A DNA stretch of 64,000 bases from assembly GCA_964579505.1 (NCBI GenBank), contig CAZOGC010000003.1:62001-126000 (forward strand), written 5' to 3'. The notes beneath the pieces are model-generated. The model had not been told where the DNA came from. It made no database searches and saw only the letters and a list, made by a program, of their open reading frames with translations. Origin of the DNA: JAJYSO01 sp964579505 (GTDB taxonomy: Bacteria; Bacteroidota; Bacteroidia; Flavobacteriales; Flavobacteriaceae). A program made the translations under genes and the position numbers. Shown here one piece after another: positions 34,234 to 44,953 of the stretch (position 1 is the stretch's first letter; every line of letters starts with the position of its first letter).

Positions 34234-37200
34234 ATGTCAGAAAAGCAGCAACCTCAAAGAATAAGTTTCTCTTCTGTAAAAAATCGTCCGGATTACCCGG
34301 ACTTTTTGGACATTCAAGTAAAATCATTCCAAGATTTTTTTCAACTTGAAACCAAATCAGATAAACGGGAAAATGAAGGATTGTATAACACCTTTATGGA
34401 TAATTTCCCCATTACAGATACTCGAAATCAATTCGTACTAGAATTTTTGGATTACTTTATTGATCCACCACGTTACTCTATTCAAGAATGTATAGAGCGT
34501 GGTTTAACCTATAACGTGCCGCTAAAAGCACGTCTTAAACTCTATTGTACGGATCCTGAGCACGAAGATTTTGAAACCATTGTTCAGGATGTATATTTAG
34601 GTACCATTCCCTATATGACCCCCAGCGGTACATTTGTGGTTAACGGCGCAGAACGCGTAGTGGTATCACAATTACACCGTTCACCCGGGGTGTTCTTTGG
34701 TCAGTCATACCACGCCAACGGAACCAAATTATATTCTGCCCGTGTTATCCCATTTAAAGGATCGTGGATAGAATTTGCTACAGACATCAACAGTGTGATG
34801 TACGCGTATATAGACCGTAAGAAAAAATTACCGGTTACCACTCTTTTCCGTGCTATTGGTTATGAACGCGATAAAGATATTTTAGAAATATTTAATCTAG
34901 CAGAAGAAATAAAAGTATCTAAATCAGGGTTGAAACGTGTTTTAGGTAGAAAACTAGCTGCTCGTGTATTAAATACATGGTATGAAGACTTTGTAGATGA
35001 AGATACCGGTGAAGTAGTTTCAATAGAACGTAACGAAATTGTACTTGACCGTGATACGGTTTTAGAAAAAGAACATGTTGACGAAATTCTAGAAACCGGT
35101 ACAAAAACAATCTTATTACACAAAGAAGATAGCTCTAATAGCGATTATGCTATTATTTATAACACCTTACAAAAAGACCCTACAAACTCTGAAAAAGAAG
35201 CTGTAGAGCACATTTATCGTCAATTGCGTAATGCAGAACCACCTGATGCAGAAACAGCTCGTGGTATTATAGATAAATTGTTCTTCTCAGAACAACGGTA
35301 TAGTTTAGGTGAAGTTGGTCGTTACAGAATGAACAAAAAGTTAGGCTTAGACATCGCTATGGATGAGCAAGTACTAACGAAGACCGACATTATTACCATT
35401 ATTAAATATTTAATTGAATTAATTAACTCAAAAGCTGAAGTTGATGATATTGATCACCTGTCTAACCGTCGTGTAAGAACGGTGGGTGAGCAACTGTCTC
35501 AGCAATTTGGTGTGGGGCTGGCTCGTATGGCTAGAACCATTCGCGAACGTATGAATGTGCGCGATAATGAGGTGTTTACACCAATTGACTTGATTAATGC
35601 GAAGACCCTATCTTCTGTTATTAATTCATTCTTCGGAACGAACCAGTTATCTCAGTTTATGGATCAAACCAATCCATTAGCTGAAATAACACACAAACGC
35701 CGTTTATCTGCTTTAGGACCCGGTGGTTTATCACGTGAACGTGCCGGATTTGAGGTGCGAGATGTACACTATACACACTATGGTCGTTTGTGCCCGATTG
35801 AAACCCCTGAAGGACCAAATATTGGGTTGATTTCTTCGCTTTCTGTTTATGCTAAAGTAAACGGAATGGGCTTTATTGAAACGCCTTATCATAAAGTAGA
35901 AAACGGAGTGGTTGATAAATCAGTGGCGCCATTATACCTTACAGCAGAAGAAGAGGAAGACATGCTTATTGGTCAAGCCAATATAGAAATGGACGATGAA
36001 GGTAAGATTTCGGGAGATAGAACTATTGCCCGAATGGAAGGTGATTTTCCGGTTGTAAGTCCGGAGGAATTAAATTATACAGACGTTGCACCTAACCAAA
36101 TTTCATCAATTTCTGCTTCGTTAATTCCATTCTTAGAGCACAACGATGCTAACCGTGCCTTGATGGGATCTAACATGATGCGTCAGGCAGTGCCGTTGCT
36201 ACGCGTAGATTCCCCTATTGTAGGTACGGGTCTAGAGCGTCGTGTGGCTTCAGACTCTCGTGTATTGATGAATGCAGAAGGAGCAGGAACAGTAGAGTAT
36301 GTTGATGCAGAAAAAATCATCATTAAATACGACCGAACTGATAAAGAGCGTATGGTAAGCTTTGATTCAGATGAAAAAGAATATAACCTGATTAAGTTTA
36401 GAAAGACGAACCAGAGCACCAGTGTAAACCTTAAGCCAATTGTTCGCGTAGGCGATCGTGTAAAGAAAAATCAAGTACTTTGTGAAGGGTATGCTACACA
36501 AAATGGAGAATTAGCATTAGGTAGAAATATGAAAGTAGCTTTTATGCCTTGGAAAGGGTATAATTTTGAAGACGCTATCGTAATTTCTGAAAAAGTAGTG
36601 CGTAATGATTTGTTTACGTCTATTCATATTGATGAGTATTCATTGCAAGTACGTGATACAAAATTGGGTAATGAAGAGCTAACCAGTGATATTCCAAATG
36701 TTTCAGAAGAAGCAACCAAAGACTTAGATGAAAATGGAATTATTCGTATAGGAGCAGAGGTAAAACCGGGAGATATCTTAATCGGTAAAATAACCCCTAA
36801 AGGAGAAAGTGATCCTACTCCTGAAGAAAAATTGCTTCGTGCTATTTTTGGCGATAAAGCCGGTGATGTAAAAGATGCTTCTTTAAAAGCATCCCCTTCA
36901 TTAAACGGAGTGGTTATTAATAAAAAACTTTTCTCACGCGCAATTAAGACAAAACGCGAACGCGCTAAAGACAAAGAAAAAATCACTAATCTTGAAATGG
37001 AATATGAAAGAAAATTTCAAGATTTAAAAGATAAAGCAGTAGAAAAAATATTTGCTATTGTTGGTGGAAAAACAGCACAAGGCGTAAAAAATGACTTAGG
37101 GGAAGAAATTTTGCCAAAAGGTAAAAAATTCACCTTAAAAATGTTGAATTCTGTAGAAGATTATACCCATTTAACCAAAGGAAAATGGACTACAGATAAG

Positions 37201-38049
37201 AAGTTAAATACGCTAATTGCTGATTTAATTCACAATTATAAAATTAAACAAAACGAATTAGAAGGAAACCTTCGCCGCGAGAAATTTACCATTACGGTAG
37301 GAGATGAGTTGCCTTCAGGCATTCTTAAACTTGCTAAAGTTTATATTGCTAAAAAGCGTAAACTTAAAGTAGGCGATAAGATGGCTGGGCGTCATGGTAA
37401 CAAAGGTATTGTGGCAAGAATTGTACGTCAAGAAGATATGCCGTTCTTAGAAGATGGAACACCGGTAGATATCGTGTTGAACCCGTTAGGGGTACCTTCT
37501 CGTATGAATATCGGGCAAATTTATGAAACTGTTTTAGGTTGGGCCGGACAAAAATTAGGCTGTAAATATGCTACTCCAATTTTTGACGGAGCAAATATGG
37601 AGCAAATCAACGCGCTTACAGATGAAGCCGGAATTCCACGCTACGGACATACCTATCTTTATGACGGAGGTACCGGAGAACGTTTTGACCAACGTGCAAC
37701 CGTTGGGGTGATTTATATGTTAAAACTCGGTCACCTTATTGACGATAAAATGCATGCTCGTTCTATTGGTCCATACTCGCTCATTACGCAACAACCTTTG
37801 GGTGGTAAAGCACAGTTTGGAGGTCAACGTTTAGGAGAGATGGAAGTTTGGGCTCTTGAAGGATATGGAGCTTCTTCTATACTTCGCGAGATGTTAACTG
37901 TAAAATCTGACGATGTAGTAGGTCGTGCCAAAACATATGAAGCTATTGTTAAAGGAGACCCTATGCCAGAACCTGGTTTGCCGGAATCATTTAACGTATT
38001 AATGCACGAACTAAAAGGGCTTGCTTTAGATATTCGTTTAGAAGAGTAA
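34234..38049 (+). CDS. rpoB: DNA-directed RNA polymerase subunit beta
   Basis: A full-length 1271-residue beta subunit. The rifampicin region is present (FGTNQLSQFMDQTNPLAEIT, then HKRRLSALGPGGL), as are the KVGDKMAGRHGNKG and C-terminal ELKGLALDIRLEE segments. It forms half of the catalytic cleft of RNA polymerase. A long leader with hairpins precedes it; rpoC follows after 78 bp. Confidence 0.99.
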   Translation: MSEKQQPQRISFSSVKNRPDYPDFLDIQVKSFQDFFQLETKSDKRENEGLYNTFMDNFPITDTRNQFVLEFLDYFIDPPRYSIQECIERGLTYNVPLKARLKLYCTDPEHEDFETIVQDVYLGTIPYMTPSGTFVVNGAERVVVSQLHRSPGVFFGQSYHANGTKLYSARVIPFKGSWIEFATDINSVMYAYIDRKKKLPVTTLFRAIGYERDKDILEIFNLAEEIKVSKSGLKRVLGRKLAARVLNTWYEDFVDEDTGEVVSIERNEIVLDRDTVLEKEHVDEILETGTKTILLHKEDSSNSDYAIIYNTLQKDPTNSEKEAVEHIYRQLRNAEPPDAETARGIIDKLFFSEQRYSLGEVGRYRMNKKLGLDIAMDEQVLTKTDIITIIKYLIELINSKAEVDDIDHLSNRRVRTVGEQLSQQFGVGLARMARTIRERMNVRDNEVFTPIDLINAKTLSSVINSFFGTNQLSQFMDQTNPLAEITHKRRLSALGPGGLSRERAGFEVRDVHYTHYGRLCPIETPEGPNIGLISSLSVYAKVNGMGFIETPYHKVENGVVDKSVAPLYLTAEEEEDMLIGQANIEMDDEGKISGDRTIARMEGDFPVVSPEELNYTDVAPNQISSISASLIPFLEHNDANRALMGSNMMRQAVPLLRVDSPIVGTGLERRVASDSRVLMNAEGAGTVEYVDAEKIIIKYDRTDKERMVSFDSDEKEYNLIKFRKTNQSTSVNLKPIVRVGDRVKKNQVLCEGYATQNGELALGRNMKVAFMPWKGYNFEDAIVISEKVVRNDLFTSIHIDEYSLQVRDTKLGNEELTSDIPNVSEEATKDLDENGIIRIGAEVKPGDILIGKITPKGESDPTPEEKLLRAIFGDKAGDVKDASLKASPSLNGVVINKKLFSRAIKTKRERAKDKEKITNLEMEYERKFQDLKDKAVEKIFAIVGGKTAQGVKNDLGEEILPKGKKFTLKMLNSVEDYTHLTKGKWTTDKKLNTLIADLIHNYKIKQNELEGNLRREKFTITVGDELPSGILKLAKVYIAKKRKLKVGDKMAGRHGNKGIVARIVRQEDMPFLEDGTPVDIVLNPLGVPSRMNIGQIYETVLGWAGQKLGCKYATPIFDGANMEQINALTDEAGIPRYGHTYLYDGGTGERFDQRATVGVIYMLKLGHLIDDKMHARSIGPYSLITQQPLGGKAQFGGQRLGEMEVWALEGYGASSILREMLTVKSDDVVGRAKTYEAIVKGDPMPEPGLPESFNVLMHELKGLALDIRLEE

Positions 38050-38127
38050 AAGAGAGCTTTACAACCGGAAAACATTTGCCTCCGGATAAAATGGTAAATA
38101 AAAGTAAATTCTTTAGCACAAATTATT

Positions 38128-41100
38128 ATGACAAGATTTCATGATAAGCATACACATAAGAAATTTAATAAAATTTCAATAGGATTAGCCTCTCCAGAAT
38201 CTATTTTAGAAGAGTCTAGGGGCGAAGTCCTAAAACCTGAGACCATTAACTATCGTACCCATAAACCGGAACGAGACGGTCTTTTTTGCGAACGTATTTT
38301 TGGTCCGGTAAAAGACTATGAATGTGCCTGTGGAAAATACAAGCGTATTCGTTATAAAGGTATTGTTTGTGACCGATGTGGAGTAGAGGTAACCGAGAAG
38401 AAAGTGCGCCGCGAACGTGTAGGGCACATCAACTTGGTGGTGCCGGTAGCACACATTTGGTATTTTAGGTCTCTTCCTAATAAAATTGGTTATTTACTTG
38501 GTATTCCATCTAAAAAGTTGGATATGATTATTTATTATGAACGCTATGTAGTTGTTCAGCCGGGTATAGCCAAAGATGTAGAAGGAGAGCCCATCCAAAA
38601 AATGGATTTCTTGACGGAAGAAGAATACTTAGAAGTTCTAAGTCGCCTTCCTAAAGAAAATGCCTACCTAGAAGATACAGATCCTAATAAATTTGTAGCA
38701 AAAATGGGGGCAGAATGTTTGATAGACCTTCTTCAACGATTGAATCTAGATGAACTTTCTTATGAATTGCGTCATAAAGCCAATAATGAGACCTCTAAAC
38801 AACGTAAAACGGAAGCGTTAAAACGTTTACAAGTTGTAGAGGCTTTTCGCGATTCTAATAAGAGAAGAGAAAATAAACCGGAGTGGATGGTCTTAAAAGT
38901 AATTCCGGTTATTCCACCAGAATTGCGTCCATTGGTGCCGTTAGATGGAGGACGTTTTGCAACTTCAGACTTAAACGATTTGTATCGTAGGGTAATTATC
39001 CGTAACAATAGATTGAAGCGGTTAATGGAGATTAAGGCTCCTGAAGTAATTTTACGTAATGAAAAACGTATGCTTCAAGAATCAGTAGATTCTCTATTTG
39101 ATAATACCCGTAAATCATCTGCGGTTAAAACAGACAGTAACCGTCCACTAAAATCACTTTCTGATTCATTAAAAGGAAAACAAGGACGTTTTCGTCAAAA
39201 CTTGTTAGGTAAGAGGGTTGATTATTCAGGTCGTTCTGTAATCGTGGTAGGACCAGAATTAGAACTTCACGAATGCGGTATTCCAAAAGGAATGGCAGCA
39301 GAGCTGTACAAACCATTTGTTATTCGTAAGCTAATAGAACGCGGTATTGTGAAAACCGTTAAATCAGCTAAAAAAATAATAGATAAAAAAGAACCGGTTG
39401 TTTGGGATATTCTAGAGAATGTTATTAAAGGACATCCAATTCTTTTAAACCGTGCCCCAACCTTACACCGTTTGGGTATTCAAGCATTTCAGCCTAAAAT
39501 GATTGAAGGAAAAGCTATCCGTTTGCATCCATTGGCATGTACAGCATTTAATGCTGACTTTGATGGAGACCAGATGGCTGTTCACCTTCCGTTAGGGCCG
39601 GAAGCGGTCTTAGAAGCCCAGCTTTTAATGTTGGCTTCACACAATATTCTTAACCCGGCCAATGGTTCGCCTATTACCGTACCTTCTCAAGATATGGTAT
39701 TGGGGCTGTACTATATGACGAAGGTAAAAGAATCTACTCCCGATCAAAAAATGGCGGGAGAAGGCTTAACATTTTATTCAGCTGAAGAGGTTGAAATAGC
39801 TCACAATGAAGGAAGAGCAAACCTAAACAGTAAAATAAAAGTACGTACCAAAGATTTTGATGAGAATGGTAAATTAACCATGCAAGTCATTGAAACAACT
39901 GTAGGGCGCGTATTGTTTAATGAAGTTGTTCCGGAAGAAGTAGGATTTATCAATGAAGTCTTAACCAAAAAAGCCTTGCGTGAAATTATTGGTAAAGTGT
40001 TAAAAACAACCAATGTGCCACGTACTGGTGAATTCTTGAATGACATTAAGAATATGGGATATGACATGGCCTTTAAAGGAGGGTTGTCATTCTCATTAGG
40101 TGATATTATCGTACCAGAAAAAAAATGGGACTTGATAGACGACGCTCACAAACAAGTAGACGGTATTATAGGTAACTATAATATGGGACTTATTACCAAT
40201 AACGAGCGTTACAACCAAGTTATTGATGTTTGGACCGCTACCAACGCCGATCTTACCGAAATGGCTATGACGCGTATTCGCGAAGATAAAGATGGTTTTA
40301 ACTCGGTGTATATGATGCTTGATTCCGGGGCTCGTGGTTCTAAAGAACAGATTCGTCAGTTAACCGGTATGCGTGGGTTAATGGCTAAGCCTAAAAAATC
40401 TAACTCTGGTGGAGGCGATATTATTGAAAACCCAATTATTGCAAATTTTAAAGAAGGACTTTCTATTTTAGAGTACTTTATTTCTTGTCACGGTGCACGT
40501 AAAGGTTTGGCCGATACGGCACTTAAGACGGCTGATGCCGGATACTTAACTCGTCGTTTGGTAGACGTATCACAAGATGTTATTGTCTTAGAAGAAGATT
40601 GTGGTACGCTACGCGGTATAGAGATTGAAGCGCTGAAGAAAAATGATGAAGTTGTACAGTCTTTAGGAGAGCGCGTTTTGGGTAGAACAGCACTTAACGA
40701 TGTAATTGATCCGGAAACTCAAGAAGTTGTTGTTGAAGCCGGAGAGGAAATAAATGAGGACATTGTTGAGAAAATAGAAAATTCATCTGTAGAAAAAATA
40801 GAAGTACGTTCACCACTTACTTGTGAGTCTAAACACGGAATCTGTGCAAAATGTTACGGTAGAAACTTAGCTACCAGCAAGACCGTTCAACGTGGGGAAG
40901 CAGTAGGAGTTGTGGCAGCCCAGTCTATTGGAGAACCGGGAACGCAGTTAACTCTAAGAACATTCCACGTAGGAGGTATTGCCGGAAACGTATCTGAAGA
41001 ACACCAAGTGATCGCCAAATATGACGGTAAAGCCGAAATTGAAGATTTGAAGGTGGTAAAAGGAGAAGACGATGAAGGTAAACCGGCAGATATTGTTATT

Positions 41101-42435
41101 TCGCGTACATCTGAAGTAAAAATTACAGACCCAAAATCTGGAGCTGTAAAAGGACACTCTGTCATTCCTTATGGAGCCCAATTGTTTATTAAACCAGGCG
41201 GCGCTATTAAAAAAGGAGATGTTATTTGTCAGTGGGATCCATATAATGGAGTAATTATTTCTGAATATGGAGGTACAGTGAAATTTGAAAACTTGGTAGA
41301 GGGAGAAACGTATCAAGTTGAGACAGATGAACAAACTGGTTTCCAAGAAAAAGTTATTGTAGAAGCTAAGAAAAAACGCAAAAGAAAAGTGCCTACCTTG
41401 CTTATTGAAGATAAGAAAGGAGAGGTGTTGCGTTCATATAGCTTGCCGGTAGGTGCACACTTAATGGTAGATGATGAGGAAGAAATTAAGACCGGTAAGG
41501 CCTTGGTAAAAATTCCACGTAAATCTGCCAAAGCGGGTGATATTACCGGTGGTCTACCACGTGTAACCGAATTGTTTGAAGCTCGTAACCCTTCTAATCC
41601 GGCAGTAGTGAGTGAGATTGACGGAGTAGTTTCTTTCGGTAAAATTAAACGTGGTAATCGTGAAATTATCGTAGAGTCTAAATTTGGTGATGTTAAGAAA
41701 TATTTGGTAAAACTTTCTAACCAAATCTTGGTTCAAGAAAACGATTATGTTCGTGCCGGAATGCCGTTATCTGATGGTGCTATTACCCCAAGAGATATTT
41801 TGAATATTAAAGGACCGGGTGCCGTACAACAGTACTTGGTTAACGAGGTTCAAGAAGTATATCGTTTACAAGGTGTAAAAATTAACGATAAACACTTTGA
41901 GGTAGTTGTACGTCAAATGATGCAGAAGGTTCAGATTCAAGACCCGGGAGATACTATTTTCTTAGAAAATCAGCTTATTCACAAAAACGATTTCATTGAG
42001 GTGAATGATGCTATCTACGGTAAGAAAGTAGTTGAAGATGCAGGTGATAGTGACGCCCTTAAACCAGGTCAAATTGTTACTGCACGCCAATTGCGTGATG
42101 AGAACTCTATTCTTAGACGAGCAGATAAAAAGCTAGCAGAAGCTAGAGATGCAGAACCTGCTACAGCTAAACCGGTATTACAAGGTATTACTAGAGCTTC
42201 ATTACAGACTAAATCCTTTATCTCTGCGGCTTCTTTCCAAGAAACTACCAAAGTGCTTAACGAAGCAGCGGTAAGTGGAAAAGAAGATGGACTAGAAGGA
42301 TTGAAAGAAAATGTAATTGTAGGTCACCGCATCCCTGCAGGAACAGGTATGAGAGAATATGAAGACATCATTGTTGGTTCTAAAAAAGAATACGAAGAAA
42401 TGATGGAGGAAAAACAAGAGGTTAACCTTAACTAA
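38128..42435 (+). CDS. rpoC: DNA-directed RNA polymerase subunit beta'
   Basis: A full-length 1435-residue beta' subunit. The N-terminal zinc site (CACGKYKRIRYKGIVCDRC) is present, and the catalytic magnesium motif NADFDGD has D477, D479 and D481. The downstream trigger-loop region (GEPGTQLTLRTFHVGG) is also intact. It is co-transcribed with rpoB and ended by a strong hairpin at 42453-42478. Confidence 0.99.
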   Translation: MTRFHDKHTHKKFNKISIGLASPESILEESRGEVLKPETINYRTHKPERDGLFCERIFGPVKDYECACGKYKRIRYKGIVCDRCGVEVTEKKVRRERVGHINLVVPVAHIWYFRSLPNKIGYLLGIPSKKLDMIIYYERYVVVQPGIAKDVEGEPIQKMDFLTEEEYLEVLSRLPKENAYLEDTDPNKFVAKMGAECLIDLLQRLNLDELSYELRHKANNETSKQRKTEALKRLQVVEAFRDSNKRRENKPEWMVLKVIPVIPPELRPLVPLDGGRFATSDLNDLYRRVIIRNNRLKRLMEIKAPEVILRNEKRMLQESVDSLFDNTRKSSAVKTDSNRPLKSLSDSLKGKQGRFRQNLLGKRVDYSGRSVIVVGPELELHECGIPKGMAAELYKPFVIRKLIERGIVKTVKSAKKIIDKKEPVVWDILENVIKGHPILLNRAPTLHRLGIQAFQPKMIEGKAIRLHPLACTAFNADFDGDQMAVHLPLGPEAVLEAQLLMLASHNILNPANGSPITVPSQDMVLGLYYMTKVKESTPDQKMAGEGLTFYSAEEVEIAHNEGRANLNSKIKVRTKDFDENGKLTMQVIETTVGRVLFNEVVPEEVGFINEVLTKKALREIIGKVLKTTNVPRTGEFLNDIKNMGYDMAFKGGLSFSLGDIIVPEKKWDLIDDAHKQVDGIIGNYNMGLITNNERYNQVIDVWTATNADLTEMAMTRIREDKDGFNSVYMMLDSGARGSKEQIRQLTGMRGLMAKPKKSNSGGGDIIENPIIANFKEGLSILEYFISCHGARKGLADTALKTADAGYLTRRLVDVSQDVIVLEEDCGTLRGIEIEALKKNDEVVQSLGERVLGRTALNDVIDPETQEVVVEAGEEINEDIVEKIENSSVEKIEVRSPLTCESKHGICAKCYGRNLATSKTVQRGEAVGVVAAQSIGEPGTQLTLRTFHVGGIAGNVSEEHQVIAKYDGKAEIEDLKVVKGEDDEGKPADIVISRTSEVKITDPKSGAVKGHSVIPYGAQLFIKPGGAIKKGDVICQWDPYNGVIISEYGGTVKFENLVEGETYQVETDEQTGFQEKVIVEAKKKRKRKVPTLLIEDKKGEVLRSYSLPVGAHLMVDDEEEIKTGKALVKIPRKSAKAGDITGGLPRVTELFEARNPSNPAVVSEIDGVVSFGKIKRGNREIIVESKFGDVKKYLVKLSNQILVQENDYVRAGMPLSDGAITPRDILNIKGPGAVQQYLVNEVQEVYRLQGVKINDKHFEVVVRQMMQKVQIQDPGDTIFLENQLIHKNDFIEVNDAIYGKKVVEDAGDSDALKPGQIVTARQLRDENSILRRADKKLAEARDAEPATAKPVLQGITRASLQTKSFISAASFQETTKVLNEAAVSGKEDGLEGLKENVIVGHRIPAGTGMREYEDIIVGSKKEYEEMMEEKQEVNLN

Positions 42436-42452
42436 TTCTTGTTTTATAAAAC

Positions 42453-42480
42453 AAAGCCTCTGTTTATACAGGGGCTTTTA
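42453..42480 (+). terminator. Terminator downstream of rpoC
   Basis: AAAGCCTCTG (42453-42462) pairs with CAGGGGCTTT (42469-42478) with one T-G wobble, loop 6, short T-tail. Confidence 0.8.
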
Positions 42481-42509
42481 CAATTTTTAATTACCTAATT
42501 AGATTGGCA

Positions 42510-42827
42510 ATGAGCAAAAATAACGACGAACACGAAGAGCACAAGCTAAATATAGAATTAGATGAAGATTTAGCAGAAGGTCAATATAGCAATTTGGCTA
42601 TTGTAAACCACTCTCCGTCAGAGTTTGTGGTAGACTTTATTAATATTATGCCTGGAGCGCCTAAAAGTAAAGTAAAAGCACGTATTATCTTAACACCGCA
42701 GCATGCTAAGCGTTTGTTGCACGCATTGGGGGATAACATTGCCCGCTTTGAAAAACAGTTTGGTGAGATTCAGGATTATGGAAACCCACCTATCCCGATG
42801 AATTTTGGACCTACGGGCGAGGCTTAA
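42510..42827 (+). CDS. DUF3467 domain protein
   Basis: A 105-residue soluble protein from ATG 42510 (a TTG at 42504 adds two). Segments LAEGQYSNLAIVNHSPSEFV and FINIMPGAPKSKVKARIILT identify DUF3467, a small beta protein of unknown function whose gene usually lies directly after rpoC in Bacteroidota, as it does here. That link suggests a role with RNA polymerase or the ribosome, not proven. Confidence 0.9.
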   Translation: MSKNNDEHEEHKLNIELDEDLAEGQYSNLAIVNHSPSEFVVDFINIMPGAPKSKVKARIILTPQHAKRLLHALGDNIARFEKQFGEIQDYGNPPIPMNFGPTGEA

Positions 42828-42848
42828 TTTTACAAATTAGTTATATAG

Positions 42849-42889
42849 AATCCTATAGTTTCATGTACTTGAAATTATAGGATTTTTTT
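42849..42889 (+). terminator. Strong intrinsic terminator after the DUF3467 gene
   Basis: AATCCTATAGTTTCA (42849-42863) pairs over 15 positions (one G-T) with TGAAATTATAGGATT (42870-42884), loop TGTACT, followed by TTTTT. It ends the rpoBC block. Confidence 0.9.
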
Positions 42890-42891
42890 GT

Positions 42892-42988
42892 GTTATACCA
42901 GTTAGAATTATTTTTTGCAGGTATAATACCGTGGTCATTAATTATTAGTGTAATGAGATAGAATCGAAATTGGACTATTTATCCATAC
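42892..42988 (+). repeat. Dispersed intergenic repeat, copy 2
   Basis: Begins GTTATACCAGTTAGAATTAT and ends TTTATCCATAC, with TCGAAATTGGACTATTT before the end. The same ends, in opposite orientation, frame copy 1 at 228-352. It sits between the DUF3467 terminator and the argS promoter and codes for nothing. Confidence 0.5.
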
Positions 42989-43078
42989 ACTATTATATAG
43001 TTGTATGAGTTGATTGTTGCGGTCTCTTTAGGTGCGTGTGGAGACTTGAAAAAATCGTTAACAACATCAAATTTTAAT

Positions 43079-43086
43079 TATCTTTG
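43079..43086 (+). promoter_or_regulatory. argS: Promoter -7 box (TATCTTTG) of argS
   Basis: TATCTTTG fits TAnnTTTG; GTTA at 43057-43060 lies 18 bp upstream. Transcription would start near 43093, supporting ATG 43111 over the upstream TTG at 43084. Confidence 0.6.
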
Positions 43087-43110
43087 TGCCTCAAAATTAT
43101 CCCTATAGAC

Positions 43111-44898
43111 ATGCAGCAATTAATAGCCGAAAAAGCAAAAGAACTTCTAAATAGCAATTACAATGTTACAATTGAAGATATTGAGTTGCAACCCACCCGA
43201 AAAGACTTTGAGGGCGATATTACCTTAGTTGTTTTTCCGCTGTTAAGACATGTTAGAACAAACCCTGTGACGCTGGGGCAAGAGTTAGGAGCTTTTTTAA
43301 AAGAAGAACTAACACAGATAAAGGATTTTAATGTGGTAAAAGGCTTCCTAAACCTTGTTTATGAAGATAGTTACTACCTAAATCTGTTCACTCAAATTAG
43401 AAGTAAGGAGAATTTTGGTGTTCAAACGCCTACAGAAGAAGCAGATACTATAGTGGTAGAATATTCTTCTCCAAACACCAATAAACCGCTTCATTTGGGG
43501 CATGTACGCAATAATTTGTTGGGTTATTCGGTGGCAGAAATCTTAAAAGCCGCCGGCAATAAGGTGTACAAAACGCAGATTATAAACGACCGAGGAATTC
43601 ATATCTGTAAAAGTATGGTGGCTTGGTTAAAATTTGCAGCAACCGATGAAAAAGGACAAAAGGTTACGCCACAATCTACCGGAATAAAAGGAGACAAATT
43701 TGTAGGTGATTTTTATGTGAAATTTGATGCGGCTTATAAAAAAGAAATGGCCGCTTTAATAGCAAAAGGCTTACCTGAAGATGAGGCTAAGATAAAGGCT
43801 CCACTAATGCAAGAAGCCCAAGAAATGTTGCGAAAATGGGAAGCCGGAGACGAAGAAATTGTCTCGCTGTGGAAAACTATGAACAACTGGGTTTATGAAG
43901 GTTTTGCAGAAACCTATAAAAATCTGGGGGTAGATTTTGATAAAAATTATTACGAAAGCAACACCTATCTTCTCGGTAAAGAGATTATTCAACAAGGTTT
44001 GCAAAAGGAAGTTTTTTATAAGAAGGAAGATGGTAGTGTCTGGGCAGATTTGCGCGAAGATGGATTAGATGAGAAATTGGTGCTACGTGCAGATGGTACC
44101 GCTGTATATATGACACAAGATATAGGCACCGCTATTCAACGAGTAGAAGATTTTGATTTAGACGGGATGGTCTATACGGTAGGAAATGAGCAAAACTATC
44201 ACTTTAAGGTACTCTTCTTAATTCTTAAAAAACTGGGTTATACCTGGGCAAATAAACTGTATCACCTAAGTTATGGCATGGTAGACCTGCCTAGCGGAAA
44301 AATGAAAAGCCGCGAAGGAACGGTAGTAGACGCAGACGATTTAATGGAAGAGATGACGACCACAGCTGCCGAAATTACTCAAGAGCTGGGAAAATTGGAG
44401 GGATATGCGGAAGAAGAAAAACAAACGCTGTACAAAACTATTGGTATGGCTGCACTAAAATATTTTATTCTGAAAGTAGACCCGCAGAAAGGAATGTTGT
44501 TCGATCCTAAAAAATCGGTAGATTTTCAAGGGAATACAGGTCCTTTCATTCAATATACCTATGCCCGTATTCAATCTATATTGCGAAAAGTAGACTTTGA
44601 TTATTCAACAGAAGTCGAGACATATACGTTGCATGAGAAAGAAAAAGAACTACTTAAGCAACTACAAATATTTCCGTCGGTTATACAACAAGCAGCACGG
44701 CAACATAGCCCGGCTATAATAGCTAATTATACTTATGATTTGGTAAAAGAATTTAATTCTTTCTATCAAAATATCAGTATTTTGGGGGCAGACCAAAAAG
44801 AACAGCAAATCTTTAGAGTGCAACTGGCTAAAAAAGTTGCTGAGGTGGTTAAAACAGCCTTCAAATTACTTGGTATCGGAGTTCCTGAAAGAATGTAA
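43111..44898 (+). CDS. argS: Arginyl-tRNA synthetase
   Basis: A protein of 595 residues from ATG 43111. The class I HIGH motif appears as HLGH (128-131) in KPLHLGHVRNN, and KMSKS as KMKSREG; the Add-1 domain at the N-terminus and the anticodon-binding DALR-type helices at the C-terminus are present. It charges tRNA-Arg. The gene is monocistronic, faces apaG, and has a good TATCTTTG promoter. Confidence 0.98.
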   Translation: MQQLIAEKAKELLNSNYNVTIEDIELQPTRKDFEGDITLVVFPLLRHVRTNPVTLGQELGAFLKEELTQIKDFNVVKGFLNLVYEDSYYLNLFTQIRSKENFGVQTPTEEADTIVVEYSSPNTNKPLHLGHVRNNLLGYSVAEILKAAGNKVYKTQIINDRGIHICKSMVAWLKFAATDEKGQKVTPQSTGIKGDKFVGDFYVKFDAAYKKEMAALIAKGLPEDEAKIKAPLMQEAQEMLRKWEAGDEEIVSLWKTMNNWVYEGFAETYKNLGVDFDKNYYESNTYLLGKEIIQQGLQKEVFYKKEDGSVWADLREDGLDEKLVLRADGTAVYMTQDIGTAIQRVEDFDLDGMVYTVGNEQNYHFKVLFLILKKLGYTWANKLYHLSYGMVDLPSGKMKSREGTVVDADDLMEEMTTTAAEITQELGKLEGYAEEEKQTLYKTIGMAALKYFILKVDPQKGMLFDPKKSVDFQGNTGPFIQYTYARIQSILRKVDFDYSTEVETYTLHEKEKELLKQLQIFPSVIQQAARQHSPAIIANYTYDLVKEFNSFYQNISILGADQKEQQIFRVQLAKKVAEVVKTAFKLLGIGVPERM

Positions 44899-44953
44899 CG
44901 AACAAATAATATAGCTGTATTATATACTTTTACTCTGAAGTATAATAACGACT